DNA of 64,000 bases from the NCBI RefSeq assembly GCF_001411555.2, contig NW_023361600.1, forward strand, positions 310,002-374,001, read 5' to 3'. Below are positions 11,746-22,628 of the stretch, in pieces (the first letter of the stretch is position 1; every line of letters begins with the position of its first letter). Made by a program: the position numbers and the translations under genes. The notes beneath the pieces were generated by a model that did no database searches, was not told where the DNA came from, and saw only the letters and a list, made by a program, of their open reading frames with translations. This stretch comes from Juglans regia (taxonomy: Eukaryota; Streptophyta; Magnoliopsida; Fagales; Juglandaceae).

Positions 11746-13587
11746 CCTTAGTGTTAGGGACAAGACCGGGGTCCCAAACACATGCGCCTTGCCCAAGTTG
11801 CGCAGCAGCCACGCACCTTGCCTAGGCCATGCCAACCACACGCATGCCAACCATGCCATCAGCAAGCCCTGCGTGCAACCAGGCAACCATGCCAGCCATG
11901 CCAGCGCCCAGCCCACGCCTGGGCCATGCCAACCACGCATTAGTAGCCATGCCAGCCACCTGCCTGGGCCATGCCAATGGGCACATCAGCGCCCAAGTCC
12001 TTGCCTGGGCCATGTCAGCCATGCATCAGCAAGCAGCATCAGCAAGCAGCCCCACGCCCAGGCCCAAGCCTGGGCCATGCCAGCCATGCACATGGCATGG
12101 GTCACATAGCATGCCCATGACCCATGCCATGTGCCAGCTTAGGCCACCAAGGTCCAATGTCGTGGGCCCCCATGGGCTCTACACCACTATCACTTATTTG
12201 TTTATTTTATTTATCAAGGGACCTATTAGGGTTTCCATTTTGTAATCTCTATGAATAGAATCCTTAGCATATTAGTTTATATCTTTTGATCATTTGATAT
12301 TTTTTTTCTTTGTGGAACGGTTTGGTGTGTTCTTAAAGAACACTTTCGGTGCTTGACACTAGGGCTACTTAGGTGAAATTTGTGAATCCCTAGTAGATGA
12401 TCATCACCTTGAAATTCGTGAATAGGTGTGATTCAATCTATCTTATTTCTTTTCAACTTTGTGAAATTCGTGAATCAAAGTTGATTTGTTATCTTTGTGT
12501 TCATTCATAGTTCTTGAGTGTTCATACTTTTTCTTGAGTGTTCATCAATACTTTCTTGCATATCAAACACATCCTAAGTCTTATTCTTAGTATTCTTTAG
12601 TTTCTCAAAATATCCATATAAGCTAAAAAGAGAGTCTGCATATTCCTTTGTTGAGTTCATTCATCCTTTGTTCATACAATTTCTTATGTGTTCATAAGAA
12701 TTCCCATTGTTCATACATTGTCTTGCATTTTCTCATCTCACAAACACATATCATGCCTATCACCACTCCAAGTCCATACTTTCCATATTCATCAATCCCA
12801 TGAGACTTACTACCATTACTCCACCAATTGTCTTGGCCGAAATTCCCCATTGCCTTATACATTTCACCAATTTATCTATTGCCATATACACTCCATCCAC
12901 ATTAGCCCTAGCCCAAACTCCTTTGTCTCCATCTTTCCATAATTACCACTTACCAAAATTAGCCTTCCATCATCTCCAAAAGCCCTAGCAGAAACTCTAG
13001 TCTTCCATAAGGATTTCCTAAACCTTAGGAAACCCTAAGACACTCTCCATATCATATTCCTACATTTTAGGAAACCCTAGGCCATTCCATAACCAATTCC
13101 TACATGTTAGGAATCCTTATCCCATCGTCCATATCCAATACCTAAAAACACTCTATCCCTCAAATCTTTCAATCTCTAAAATCACTGATCCCTAGAATCA
13201 CTCAATTCCTCAAATCTCTCATTCCCTAGAATCACTCAAGTCAATCAAAGACTATCATCATCTTACCATATCCAAATATTATATTCCATCTCCAAATCCC
13301 TAAACTCAAAGAACAACCCTAGATTCATTCAAACACCATCCATCTTCATATTTCTTAACTTAACCGAATTCCTATCTTTCCCAAATAGACTCCATCAATC
13401 TAGGAGTCATAGCCTCACTCATCCACATCATTGCAAACCCTAACAACTCATCCTACACTCCAACCCTAATCCAACTCCTTCCAAATTCGTAATTCCCCTT
13501 AGCCACCATCCCAACCCTAGCCTATCTTCATCATACCAACCCTAAGCATCATCCAAGTGGTCCCAACATCAAGGGCAACCTTCAAGC
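11746..13587 (+). repeat. LTR-like tandem unit B (truncated by hAT insertion)
   Basis: Second copy of unit A. The GC block at about 11770-12170 ends GTGGGCCCCCATGGGC as in A. It is followed by TTATTTATCAAGGGACC, AGGGTTTCCA, a TATA-like region, GAAATTCGTGAATC repeats (about 12370-12475) and the CCCTA-rich tail. Near its end, CAACATCAAGGGCAACC (13565-13581) matches unit A at 11388-11404. The hAT element at 13588 interrupts it at this point. Confidence 0.55.
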
Positions 13588-13749
13588 TAGGGGTGTGCAA
13601 AATTTCGAGAATTCTGACTCCGTCCGACCTCCGCTCTGACGCCGACTCCGACGGAGTCGGAGTTGTCAGAATTCGGAGTAGCTCCGAATAACTATTCAGA
13701 GTCGGAGCTACAAGGAGCTCCGACTCCGACTCCAAATTTTTTTTAAAAC

Positions 13750-13781
13750 CCAGCTGTAAAACGACGTCGTTTTACAGCTGG
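13750..13781. repeat. 32-bp perfect palindrome
   Basis: CCAGCTGTAAAACGAC followed exactly by its reverse complement. Flanking A/T tracts (TTTTTTTTAAAA left, CTTTAAAAAAAA right) extend it as an imperfect hairpin to about 60 bp. The core ACGACGTCGT resembles the AAACGAC...GTCGTTT palindromes in the copia leader at 44275-44619. Confidence 0.95.
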
Positions 13782-14189
13782 CTTTAAAAAAAATTATTGA
13801 ACGACATCATTCCACTTAATATGGAACGGCGTCGTTTCATATGTAAATAAGTTAGCCCCAGGTCCCCCATCCCCCCTTCTTCTTCCTTCTTCAGTTCTTC
13901 TTCCTTCTCCCTTCTCTCTCGCGTCTCCCGTCCCAGTGACTGAACCAGTGAACTGTGAAGCCGTCCTCACGTCTTGTGTCTTTCTTGCCAGCGTGCCGCC
14001 GTTCGTCGTTGCTCCTCTGTGCCGCCATTCCTCGTTGCTCCTCTGTTCAGCTTCCACCTACAGTGAGCCCTAAATTTAATTCAAGCACGTCTCTTATGAA
14101 TTGGAGCCAGCAATTGTGATTCTTGTGAATTGGTTGTATTGAATATTCAATATAGTCCCAACACGGCGCTCAAAACCCTGAATTTTACA

Positions 14190-14735
14190 TTGTATTGAAA
14201 ACTTGCGCTCGAGCGAGATGTCGAGCGGAAGTCGAGTGCACGTTGTATTGAACATTGGCTCGAGCGATATGTCGAGCGGAAGTCGAGCGAACCTCTCAGG
14301 AAGAGTTCTGCTCGAGCGCTATGTCGAGCGCTCATCGAGCGGACCTCTTTGTATGAGTTCTGCTCGAGCGCCATGTCGAGCGCACGTCGAGCAAACCTCT
14401 CTGGATGGGTTTGGCTCGAGCGCCACGTCGAGCGCACATCGAGCGAACCTCTCTATATGAGTTCTGCTCGAGCGCCACTTCGAGCGCACGTCGAGTGAAC
14501 CTTTCTGGATGGGTTCTGCTTTAGCGCCACGTCGAGCGCACGTCGAGCGAACCTCTCTATATGGCTTCTGCTCGAGGGCACGTCGAGCGCACGTCGAGCG
14601 AACCTCTCTGGATGGTTTCTGCTCGAGCGCACATCGAGCGAACCTCTCTGGATGGGTTCTGCTCGAGTGCACGTCGAACGAACCTCTCTGGATGGGTTCC
14701 GCTGAGTCGAGCGCACGTCAATCAAACCTCGATGT
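14190..14735. repeat. 52-bp minisatellite rich in CTCGAGCG / TCGAGC
   Basis: The phrase GTTCTGCTCGAGCG recurs at 14305, 14357, 14409 (variant), 14461, 14513 and about 14564, giving a 52-bp period. It then continues with shorter units of about 41 bp, and two diverged units precede it. Each unit has CTCGAGCG, GTCGAGCG and CGAGCGAACCTCTCTGGATG. Because the unit contains no stops in several frames, long spurious open frames appear on both strands. The position between the hAT end and its gene fits subterminal binding-site repeats, but that role is inference. Confidence 0.95.
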
Positions 14736-14866
14736 AATAATACATCGATACAATAATATATTATGATACAATAATACATGTCCTATTGTATAATACAATA
14801 GCCTAGTTTATTTTTAAACTAATTTTTTGCTTCTAATTTAATTTTTTCAACTTCATTGATTGTGAT

Positions 14867-17165
14867 ATGGATCCTAGACATAGTGGAGATGATCGTCCAC
14901 AAGGGGATGTGGCGGATGCCAATGCTACAACTCCTACACCGGTGGGTACTTCCACCCCTAGAGCCACATCTAGGTCAGCTACATCTAGTGCAGCTACATC
15001 TTGTGCGAGTAGTCGACTCCCACTCCCAGTTGATATAGAGGATGAGGATATGTTCAACGAAGAGGAGGAGATGCCCATTGAGTAAGATCAACCACCACGA
15101 CCTTCTAAAAAGAGGTCATGGACATGGGAGCATTTCACCAAAATTCTTGGTGAAATTGCGAACCTAGTAGCGAGATGCTATTACTGTGGATCACTTTGTG
15201 GATGCCATTCGAAGAAGCAAGATACCGGTGTGTTAATAGCACATCTAAATGGTTGCCGAAGATATAAGATAGCAAAGGGATTGCAAGCCACTGATCAGAC
15301 CAACCTCAGTTACCAAACTTCTACAGCCACTGATGGTACACAGACTAAGAAATTGGTCATCCCTCAATACAGTGAGAAGATGTTAAGGGACATGCTTGCA
15401 GATATGATAATTACTGATGAGATGCCATTTACCACAGTCGAGAAAAGAGGCTTTTGAAAGTTTCTAAATTTTGTTGAGCCATGATTTCTCATTCCATCAC
15501 GGTATACAGTGATGCGAGATTGTATGAAGAGGCATGCGAAGGACAAGGAGGAGATGAGGAAGATGTTTATTACCACTGGCCAGAGAGTGTCTTTTACGAC
15601 TGACACATGGACTTCCATACAGAACGTCTGCTACATGTGTATCACAGCACACTACATTGACAGTGAGTGGATTTTGCATTAAAAAATTATTGGTTTTAAA
15701 GAAATTGTGGATCATAAAGGTGCATCCATTGGGGCGAAGATGGATGATTGTTTAAAGGACTGGGGAATTCAAAAAGTGTTGTGTATTATAGTTGACAATG
15801 CCAGTGCGAATGAAACAGCAATTGATTGGTTTAAGCGGAACACGACGGTGAGAGATGATGTCATTCGGGCCCACGAGTTTATTCACGTTCGATGCTGTGC
15901 TCATATCATTAACCTCATAGTTGTTGAGAGATTAAAAGAGGTTCATGATTCCATAACCCGAGGCTGCAACATTGTACGATATGTGAGAGGTTCCCCTCAA
16001 AGGCTTGCCAAGTTTAAGGCAACAGCAGAAGATCTGAAGATTGAATGTTCTAGTATGCTGTGCTTGGACGTTCCGACTCGATGGAATTCTACATACATGA
16101 TGTTGGATGTGGCACAGAAGTACCAAAAAGCATTCGAGCGGATGGAGGTCGAGAATGGGGGCCTGAGGTATGCTTTGTTAGAGCCAGCAGGACAAGGGCT
16201 CGGTGCGCCGGATGCACATGATTAGACCAGTGTGAGTTATTTTGTTGAATTTTTAAGAACTTTTTATGAGATAACCATGCGGCTATCTGGATCCAAATAT
16301 ACGATTGCGAACTCATTTTTCAGCGTGCTCTCGGAGCTTCACTTCCAGTTGGAAAATAGTTGTACTGACTCTGCTGGATTGTTATCTGCTATGGCTACGA
16401 GGATGAAGATCAAATATGATAAATATTGGGGGAATATTGAGAAGATAAATAGATTGCTATTTGTGGTTGTGATCCTTGACCCCCGAGTTAAGTTGGCCGT
16501 TCTAGAATTTTGGGTAAATTCCGTCCTCGGGGCAGTGAAGGCTGCAGAGTTTATTAGATTGCTAAAAAGTGATGTTGATGACTTATATCATCACTACAGT
16601 ACTAGTGCTCAGCCTTCATCCGCAGTTGGTAGCTCCTTACATTCGAGGCCGACAGCATCGACAGTTTCTTCAGGTGATACTGACCCATCTGTAGGGGTTA
16701 GAGGCAATCGTATTATACGGCAGTATCATCAACTCATGTCAACAAGGAATATTATGCATTGTACATCTGAGGTTGAACGATATTTTATGGAAGCTGTCGA
16801 GGCACCTAGTGATGTATTTCAGTTATTAACTTGGTGGAAAGTTAATTCCACCAAGTATCCAGTCTTTTCTCGTGTGGCCCGAGATGTGCTAGCCATTCCT
16901 ATCACTACGGTTGCCTCAGAGTCGGCATTTAGCACTGGAGGTCGCGTGTTGGATGCTTATCAGAGTTCATTGCACACATAATTGGATAAGTGAAATGCCC
17001 ATTGGACTAGATACCGTTGGCATTGATGCCGAGAGCTATAGGCTTGAATCGGGTAAGTTTATATGCTTTTAAATAATGATTTAATTATTTTTAATGTTTC
17101 TAACTTCTTCTTTTTATGATTTTATAGATATAATTGTGAACCCTAACATAATTACCGATGATTGA
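14867..17165 (+). pseudogene. hAT transposase (BED zinc finger, RNase H-like, hATC dimerisation), nonsense-riddled
   Basis: Starts at ATG 14867 with a Thr/Ser/Pro-rich N-terminus. The BED finger follows (KKRSWTWEHFTKI, CYYCG, HLNGC; about 15110-15260). The RNase H-like catalytic region has SFTTDTWTS, CIIVDNASANE and PTRWNSTYMM, and the C-terminal hATC region has ARDVLAIPITTVASESAFS (16876-16935). All parts lie in one frame but are broken by TAA 15083, TGA 15455, TGA 15482, TAA 15679 and TAG 16223. At least four of these are one-base C-to-T or G-to-A changes from Gln, Arg or Trp codons. Near 16979 the frame shifts, then HNWISEMPIGLDTVG follows to a GTAAG donor at about 17053. A small last exon begins after TATAG near 17127 and ends at TGA 17163-17165. 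The domain order is the plant Ac/RICESLEEPER type. Confidence 0.85.
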
Positions 17166-17525
17166 GAGTCTGGAACGGACGCTACTTGAGAGTTGGGATG
17201 GAGTTGAGAGAACCTCCTTTCTTGGTAAGAATCAAATTATTCTTTTATCGTATTCAATTTTTTATTATCAATTTTTTTTCATCTATTGATTGCTACTTTC
17301 TATCTTCATTTCAAGCATGACCAATGGAACAAAAAGTATTTGAGTGAAATCCGTGTATAATTTTTATGTAGTTATATTTCAAGACTGAGTCATATTGTTA
17401 TTACGTTATAAATGAGACTGTTATAACTTATAGCTACATCATACATGTTATTTACTTTTTAAACTATTTATATAGTTATATTTATGTAGTTATATCCCGA
17501 GCAAAGACGTGGGATAAGTACTATT

Positions 17526-17556
<31 letters not shown>

Positions 17557-18240
17557 CCCCCTCTTTATTTCTCCCCTTCCCATCGGTATACCTCAGCTAA
17601 TTTGTGTATGTGCCGACTTATGTTAGTGTATAAATGGGTTGTAGATGGCATATAACGGGCTTAAGGGTATTTAGTGTTTATGAATATGTCCAAAGAAAGT
17701 TATTTTAGGGTTAAGGAAATTTTGGAATTTTTAAGAAAGATAGGTTATTTAATATATCAAGTTTAATTATGAAGTACGTGATAAATTAGTAATTTATGTA
17801 AGTTACATGTATTTTATTGGTAATCAGGTGTGCCCTAAAAATATTTGAGTAACACTACGAGATAAGTAGCATGATCATACCCTTACACGTATGTATGGTA
17901 AATGACATGTTTTTTATAAAAGTATTATTTCCATTGGAAGCCCCTTTTTACGTAACCAAGTCATGAATGAAATGGTTTTTGACTGCCATGATAGATTAAT
18001 AAATTCCATGATTTTATGCGTAAGTTTCATGCATGACACATGCATCAAGATATTTCATGATAAGTCATGATTTTATGTGAGAGTTATGCATCAAAATACC
18101 TATGATAAGTCATGATTTTATGTGAGTTATGCATTAAATATTTATAAAAAAACCATGATTTTATGTAAAGAGTTATGCATCAAAACCCTCCAAAACCCTT
18201 ATTCCTGAAACCCTATCTTTCCACGAACCATTGCACATGC
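17166..18240. other. Intergenic stretch with simple repeats, no gene seen
   Basis: Contains a (TC)n microsatellite (about 17529-17560) and a decayed tandem repeat built around CATGATTTTATG...AGTTATGCATCAA (about 18000-18185, four imperfect copies). No coding sequence recognised. Confidence 0.6.
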
Positions 18241-18259
18241 ATCGATGCCCCACTGGCCT

Positions 18260-18870
18260 TCGACCATCTCATTTTTAAATTCCGCCCAGTTCCCTGACGG
18301 TCGTGGAGGCGCTCCAGGCTTAGATACGACCCTAATCATGGGTGTGGCGGCCAACTATAAGCTGAGTGATATCCCCGTCGGCAATTACAACTACAACAAC
18401 ATTTCCATGATCTATGTGCTCACGCAGTTCCATTCAACCCATTTCAACCGTTACCACTCTCGAGCCTATGCCAGAAATGTTACCGGGGTTTACAAGAATG
18501 AGGACTTTGTTGTTGTCGCTACCCTGTAGAGCCCCAAGAATTCCTTTTGGTTCCAGGGTACTGCTAATGCCGTAAGACAATATTGTGGCTATTTGAAGAG
18601 CACAACATGTTGAATTCCTTATTCTCGCCAATGACCGTTTGTACTAGATGGATTATGAGAAGTTTATACAAGCAGACAAGGAGACCAAAGCCGATATTAC
18701 TATGGCAGCACTGTTCATGGATGAAAAGCGTGCCACCGCATTTGGCTTGATGAAGACTAATGAAGAAGGCTGCATGGTTGAGTTTGCTGAGAGTTTTAAG
18801 GGTAAGAAATTTTTTTTTGCTCCTCCGTTGCTTGATGTTTTGCCCCTTAAATGTGTTTTTAGGTCCTTTG
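18260..18870 (+). pseudogene. ADP-glucose pyrophosphorylase (small-subunit type) fragment
   Basis: Plus-strand reading gives GVAANYKLSDIPVGN, ISMIYVLTQFHSTHFNRYHS and RAYARNVTGVYKNEDF. After a TAG at 18527 come FWFQGTANAVRQY and, one frame over, EFLILANDRLY and MDYEKFIQADKETKADIT (18648-18701), then DEKRATAFGLMKTNEEG. This is the order of the N-terminal nucleotidyl-transferase domain of plant glucose-1-phosphate adenylyltransferase: LGANYRLIDIP, IYVLTQF, FWFQGTADAVRQ, DEKRATAFGL. In the plastid that enzyme makes ADP-glucose for starch. Only about one third of the protein is present. Stops lie at 18527, near 18612 and at 18645, with a frameshift near 18600. The coding match stops near 18800 at TTTAAGGGTAAG, which looks like a retained splice donor, so this is probably a copied genomic piece and not a processed mRNA copy. 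Confidence 0.8.
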
Positions 18871-18984
18871 ATAGATGAAGAGAAATAAATCTTATGGGAA
18901 TGAATTGTAAGCGCTAACAGAATGTTGATACCTTCCTCCTTTCCCCTTTCCCTTTTGGTCTTCCTAAACCACCTCATGTGCTTC

Positions 18985-19185
18985 CATCCTCTTCAGCATC
19001 TTATCCAAAGCATAGGAGTTCTGGGAGGCTTAGCGAAGTGGCATTTTTAGGACTTATAGCTGGTGGTGGTGTTTTAGGAGTTATGGCATTTGCTTTTCTA
19101 ATACTTGTCTGCCCTTTTAAAAAAAGGGTGATAATTTATCAGGTAAATTGCAAAAAGAAGGGATGTCACCTGAAAAAAAAAAAAA
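18985..19185 (+). pseudogene. LRR receptor-like kinase fragment (juxtamembrane and TM segment)
   Basis: Reads SSASYPKHRSSGRLSEVAFL, then GLIAGGGVLGVMAFAFLILVC (one membrane-spanning helix, given in part), then basic residues. One frame over it reads GDNLSGKLQKEGMSPEK. This is the extracellular tail, transmembrane helix and start of the cytoplasmic region of plant LRR receptor-like kinases of the probable inactive At4g23740/At5g58300 type (family knowledge). The kinase and LRR domains are absent and a frameshift lies near 19125. It lies about 115 bp after the AGPase fragment and has no relation to it. Confidence 0.6.
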
Positions 19186-19209
19186 AAACTATTTCGAGGG
19201 TCAAGATGC

Positions 19210-19320
19210 TATATCATTACTTACTAAGATTGAACATTCTGGTCTGAAACCAGACAGCATGTCAATTGTTGGGATCTTGTCAGCAAGTAGCCATGTGGGT
19301 CTTGTCAAAGAAAAGGAAAA
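19210..19320 (+). pseudogene. Pentatricopeptide repeat (PPR) protein fragment
   Basis: A single repeat-like stretch, AISLLTKIEHSGLKPDSMS followed by IVGILSASSHVGLVKE, matches the GLxPDSxxFxxxLSACSHxGLVxEG pattern of plant PLS-class PPR proteins, which bind organellar RNA. Only about 1.2 repeats remain. It is fused in an open frame to unrelated sequence on both sides. Confidence 0.65.
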
Positions 19321-19439
19321 GAGACTCATTATCAGTCTCCTAGTTATGACTCTGTTTACCCAAGGGTTTTGTGGTATAGAAATAGCAAATAACATTGGCC
19401 TTCTAAATGATGGGCAGTATCTTAATGAAAAATATGTTG

Positions 19440-19800
19440 TTCAGTAAAAGCTCATAGTTGCTCTTGCAAACCTAAATGTGAAAGACATGTTGGAGGTGTG
19501 GTATACCAATATTAAGATGGTCAATCATCTAGTTGTTGCTCCGAATGAGAAGATTGCCAAGTTCTGCGAATCAAAGGATGTTCTAGTGTATAAAAGAGAC
19601 CCAAGTGAAGGTATTGATTCAGTTACGAAGAATAGAGGGAGCCATGCTGTTTTAGGATTGAAATTTTGTGTTCCGAGGGAGTTTTTGCAACTAGGTTACA
19701 ATGTTCTTCTATCTGATCTTGATATCGCATATTTGCAGGATCTTTTTCATTATATATCTCAGGATTATGACGTGGAGCCCATGACTGGTGGTCGAGACCC
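19440..19800 (+). pseudogene. GT77-type arabinosyltransferase (RRA/RAY-like) fragment
   Basis: Reads KLIVALANLNVKDMLEVWYT, NHLVVAPNEKIAKFCES, YKRDPSEGIDSV, HAVLGLKFCVPREFLQLGYN and VLLSDLDIAYLQDLF. This matches the order of the nucleotide-diphospho-sugar transferase domain of plant GT77 proteins (RRA/RAY family; Golgi arabinosylation of extensin or other wall glycans), whose DxD motif lies in LLSDxDIxYLQ. The D-L-D motif is intact here. A TAA (19446-19448) precedes the first block. Similarity is lost after about 19800 and the C-terminal half is missing. Confidence 0.7.
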
Positions 19801-19889
19801 AAAATTTGATGATCTTTGTTTTTCTAGTGCTGGAAGGGATGTTTCCAAACTGACAGTCGTTCTTGCTCGGGTTGATATGGTAGTGAGTA

Positions 19890-20314
19890 ATGGGGCAGAA
19901 GTTGTTGTTGTCTCTAGACAACTACTTGTTCTGGCATACAAAGATTGATTTGACGTTGCAAGTTGTGCATATCACTTTAACATTAAAGGAGACAAAGAGC
20001 CTAATCTTATCCAAGGAAAAAGAGGTAGCAATGGCTAGATTCCTTATATTGCTTTTAATGGCTGGTGCTGCAATAGCTGAAAGAACTGTTGCTTTAGAGT
20101 GGGGACTATTCTTGTGCATGGGTGATGCTACAAATAGAATTAATCTTATCCCTTTGGCATTAATGGAGGTCGCATGCTTTGCAATAGCTGCTTTTGGTGC
20201 GCAACCTACGAAACCATATTACAAAAATGTACATGTTATTATGTTTAGCATACCACCCCTTGCTATAGTGGGCCTAAAAAATGTTTTGATAAAACATGGT
20301 GTCTTGTTGAGATA
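19890..20314 (+). pseudogene. Unidentified hydrophobic open frame
   Basis: An open frame of about 140 codons with two hydrophobic stretches: [17 protein letters not shown], which could be a signal or membrane segment, and [21 protein letters not shown] do not recognise a family. A vague resemblance to DUF1218 membrane proteins was not strong enough to call. It follows the GT77 fragment without a clear gap and is probably another captured piece, or chance coding. Confidence 0.25.
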
Positions 20315-21496
20315 AGGAAAATTTTCGTTTTTGCCCTAGTGGTGGGAAAATTTAGGGCAAGGATATCGTACCTTGGGGACAAGGTGCTTCGATGGGGGAT
20401 GGTTTGTCATAGTTCACAAACAAAGTACATGGGCTACGGGCAAGTTTAATTTCATTAACTACTTCCTTTATTTTGATTCAACATGTTATTTGGACTATAG
20501 GATAGCTAGTGGGCCTGGACCCCTAGTTTTATTTTCTTTGTATGTTTTTAGTTTGGTTAGCTTGGGTCCATGTAAGGGCATCCTGTTTATGTACGAGCCA
20601 AGGGCCCTAGTGTTGAACATCCAGAAGCTTAATACAATTGATTTTCCAGTTTCTCTCTTCTTCTCTTGGAGGCAAGGTCATCCTCGATTTGACCCCATTT
20701 TCTTGCATTTTCTGCTCATCTAAACACCTTCTTAGGATTTTGGGTTTGGCTGAAATTTGCATCACCTAGGGTTTCAATATTCTAGGGTTTTCTATATCTC
20801 TAAGTCTGTCAATTGCTTGGAGTGTCGTTCCATTGATTCTCTTCTACTTCATTGTCCATGCTTGTGTGTTTGAATTCAATTGGTTGGTTTTCACAACTGA
20901 CTATTGCTGTTTGTGGATGAATTAGAGAAAAGAAAAGAAAGGAAAAGAAAAGAAAAGAAAAGAAAGGAAAGGAAAAGAAAAGAAAAGAAAATTCGAAAAA
21001 AAAAGAAAAGAAAATTCGAAAAAAAAAAAACGAAAAAAAAAGAAGGGGATGAAGAAAAGAGAAGGTAGCATATTCAAAGTTGCTACATAGTTACAACAAA
21101 GAGAAAGAAAGAAATTTGTTGATTAAACCTTATGATCAAAGGGGCTGCTGCATACATCACTCAAGTTGGTATATTGTCTTATTGTTAGTCTTTCATTCGT
21201 ATAACTTCATTGATTCTCGTGTCATTTTTATTCCTTCATGTTTCTCTTGTTCTTGTTTCCTGGATCTAATTACTAGTTGGGATAATACAAGGTTGTATTG
21301 TCTTGATTTAGTTCAACTAGTTCTTAATGAACTTGAGTGGGAAAACTCTTGAGGTAAAAGGCAAGAGAGTGTGAGATTATTATCGAGTAAAAAGCCAATT
21401 CAGAGTTACACACGAGTGGAGTGTCATTATTTGAGTGTAAACACATAAGGGAGTGTGTGAGGTTTTTCACTAACATTCTTTTTGTGCAGCACATTA
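20315..21496. other. Intergenic or retroelement leader, A/G-rich tract, no gene seen
   Basis: Includes an (AAAAG)n-like simple repeat at about 20925-21055. The stretch probably contains the degraded 5' LTR and leader of the gypsy derivative that begins at 21497, but no LTR pair or primer site was recognised. Confidence 0.5.
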
Positions 21497-22628
21497 TGAT
21501 GTCTCATAGGAGTGACTCATCACCAAAGGAGATGGTAGATAACACATCTTTGTGTTGCAAGTCATGCAACAACAGTTTGAGAAGTTGAACTTAGTGTTGG
21601 GTGAAGTGAGGGATAGGATGGATCATCAAGATGTGGTAATTAGAAATCTTCATGGCAGGAGAGATAGGAGGCGTCCCGAGTTTAGTGTTGAAAATGGGTA
21701 TGAGAATGAAGAGTATGGTGATTCTCTTGTTACCAGGCATGCACTCAATACAGAAATTAAGATGGATGATATAGAGCAGAAGAGTGAAAATATTTTTCAT
21801 ACTAGATGCCACATTAACAACAAGGTATGTAGTATGATCATTGATTTGAGGAGTTGTATTAATTTGGCTAGCACTACTTTAGTTGAGAAATTGAATTTAC
21901 GTATCTTGAAACACCCTAGACCATACATGTTGCACTGGTTGAGTGATTGTGGAGAGGTTAGGATAAATAAGCAAGTGCTAGTTTCTTTTTCAATTGGAAA
22001 ATACCAAGACATGGTGCTTTGTGATGTAGTGCCTATGCATGCTAGTCATATTTTGTTAGGAAAGCCATGGCAGTATGATAGGAAGGTGATCCATGATGGG
22101 TTAAGGAACATGTACAGTTTTGAAAAAGATGGAAAAACAATCAAACTTGCTCCTTTAACTCCAACACAGGTCCATGGGGATCAATTGAAGCTGAAAAGTG
22201 AGGTTGCTCAAAACAGAAAGAGTGAAAATGAGAGTGATCAAAAAAGAAAAAGTGAAAAGGAGATTGAGCAAACAAGCAAGAGTGAAAATGAGAGTGATCA
22301 AAAAAGAAAAAGTGAAAAGGAGATTGAGCAAACAAGCAAGAGTGAAAGTGAGAATGAGCTGAAAAGCAAGAGTGAAGGTGAGAGTGAAAGTGAAAGTGAG
22401 ATTGAGCTGAAAAGCAAGAGTGAAGATGAGATTGAGAAGAAAAGAAATAGTGAGACTGAAATGGAGAAAGAGAGAAAAATGAGAGAGAAAAAAGAAGAGG
22501 GTGAGACTAAGACCTCAAGCAAAAGAGAGAATGAGTTGAAAAATAATTATGAGGTCGAGAGTACAAAAAAAGATGAAGAAAAAGAGAGTGATAGAAAAAA
22601 AGAGAGTGAAAAGAAAAAAAGAGTGTGA
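21497..22628 (+). pseudogene. Gypsy gag-protease derivative with internal deletion and Lys/Ser/Glu repeats
   Basis: ATGATGTCTCATAGG at 21494-21508 begins a gag-like N-terminus (QQQFEKLNLVLGEVRDRMD). This jumps directly to the aspartic protease region (NIFHTRCHINNKVCSMIID, LLGKPWQYDRKVIHDG), so the gag core and zinc knuckle are deleted. The protease motif is IDLRSC where families have D-S/G-G, so it is probably inactive. From about 22190 the frame becomes a highly charged run of KSEN/ESDQKRKSEKEIEQTS repeats and ends at TGA 22626-22628. The strand is open for about 358 codons despite the losses. Read as a non-autonomous gypsy derivative, its lineage is uncertain. Confidence 0.65.

Larger units (their letters stand above)
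13588..17165 (+). mobile_element. hAT-superfamily transposon, right end not found
   Basis: Left terminus TAGGGGTGTGCAAAATTTCG at 13588, the usual hAT-type TAGGG start, followed by subterminal GACTCCGAC/GGAGTCGG repeats (13616-13735). A 32-bp palindrome (13750-13781) and a 52-bp minisatellite (about 14190-14735) come next, then the transposase pseudogene at 14867-17165. A matching CACCCCTA right terminus was not found after the gene, so the element is either truncated on the right or its end has decayed. The 8 bp before the left end (CTTCAAGC) would be the target duplication; no convincing second copy was located. Confidence 0.75.

Noticed and set aside
9491..12245. Open frames rich in Met, Pro, Ala, His and Gln
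   Set aside because: Caused by the GCCATG/CCAGCC repeats of the LTR-like units; they occur on both strands and in several frames with no domain.
14203..14779. Several open frames of 85-117 codons on both strands
   Set aside because: They are reading frames through the 52-bp minisatellite, which lacks stop codons; the 'proteins' are just repeated units.
17300..17320. TTTCAAGC as the second copy of the hAT target duplication CTTCAAGC
   Set aside because: No TAGGGGTG-type inverted end lies beside it.
20505..20530. GGGCCTGGACCC followed by CTAGT as a Helitron 3' end for the gene-fragment block
   Set aside because: Stem of only three or four base pairs and no 5' partner recognised; too weak to call.
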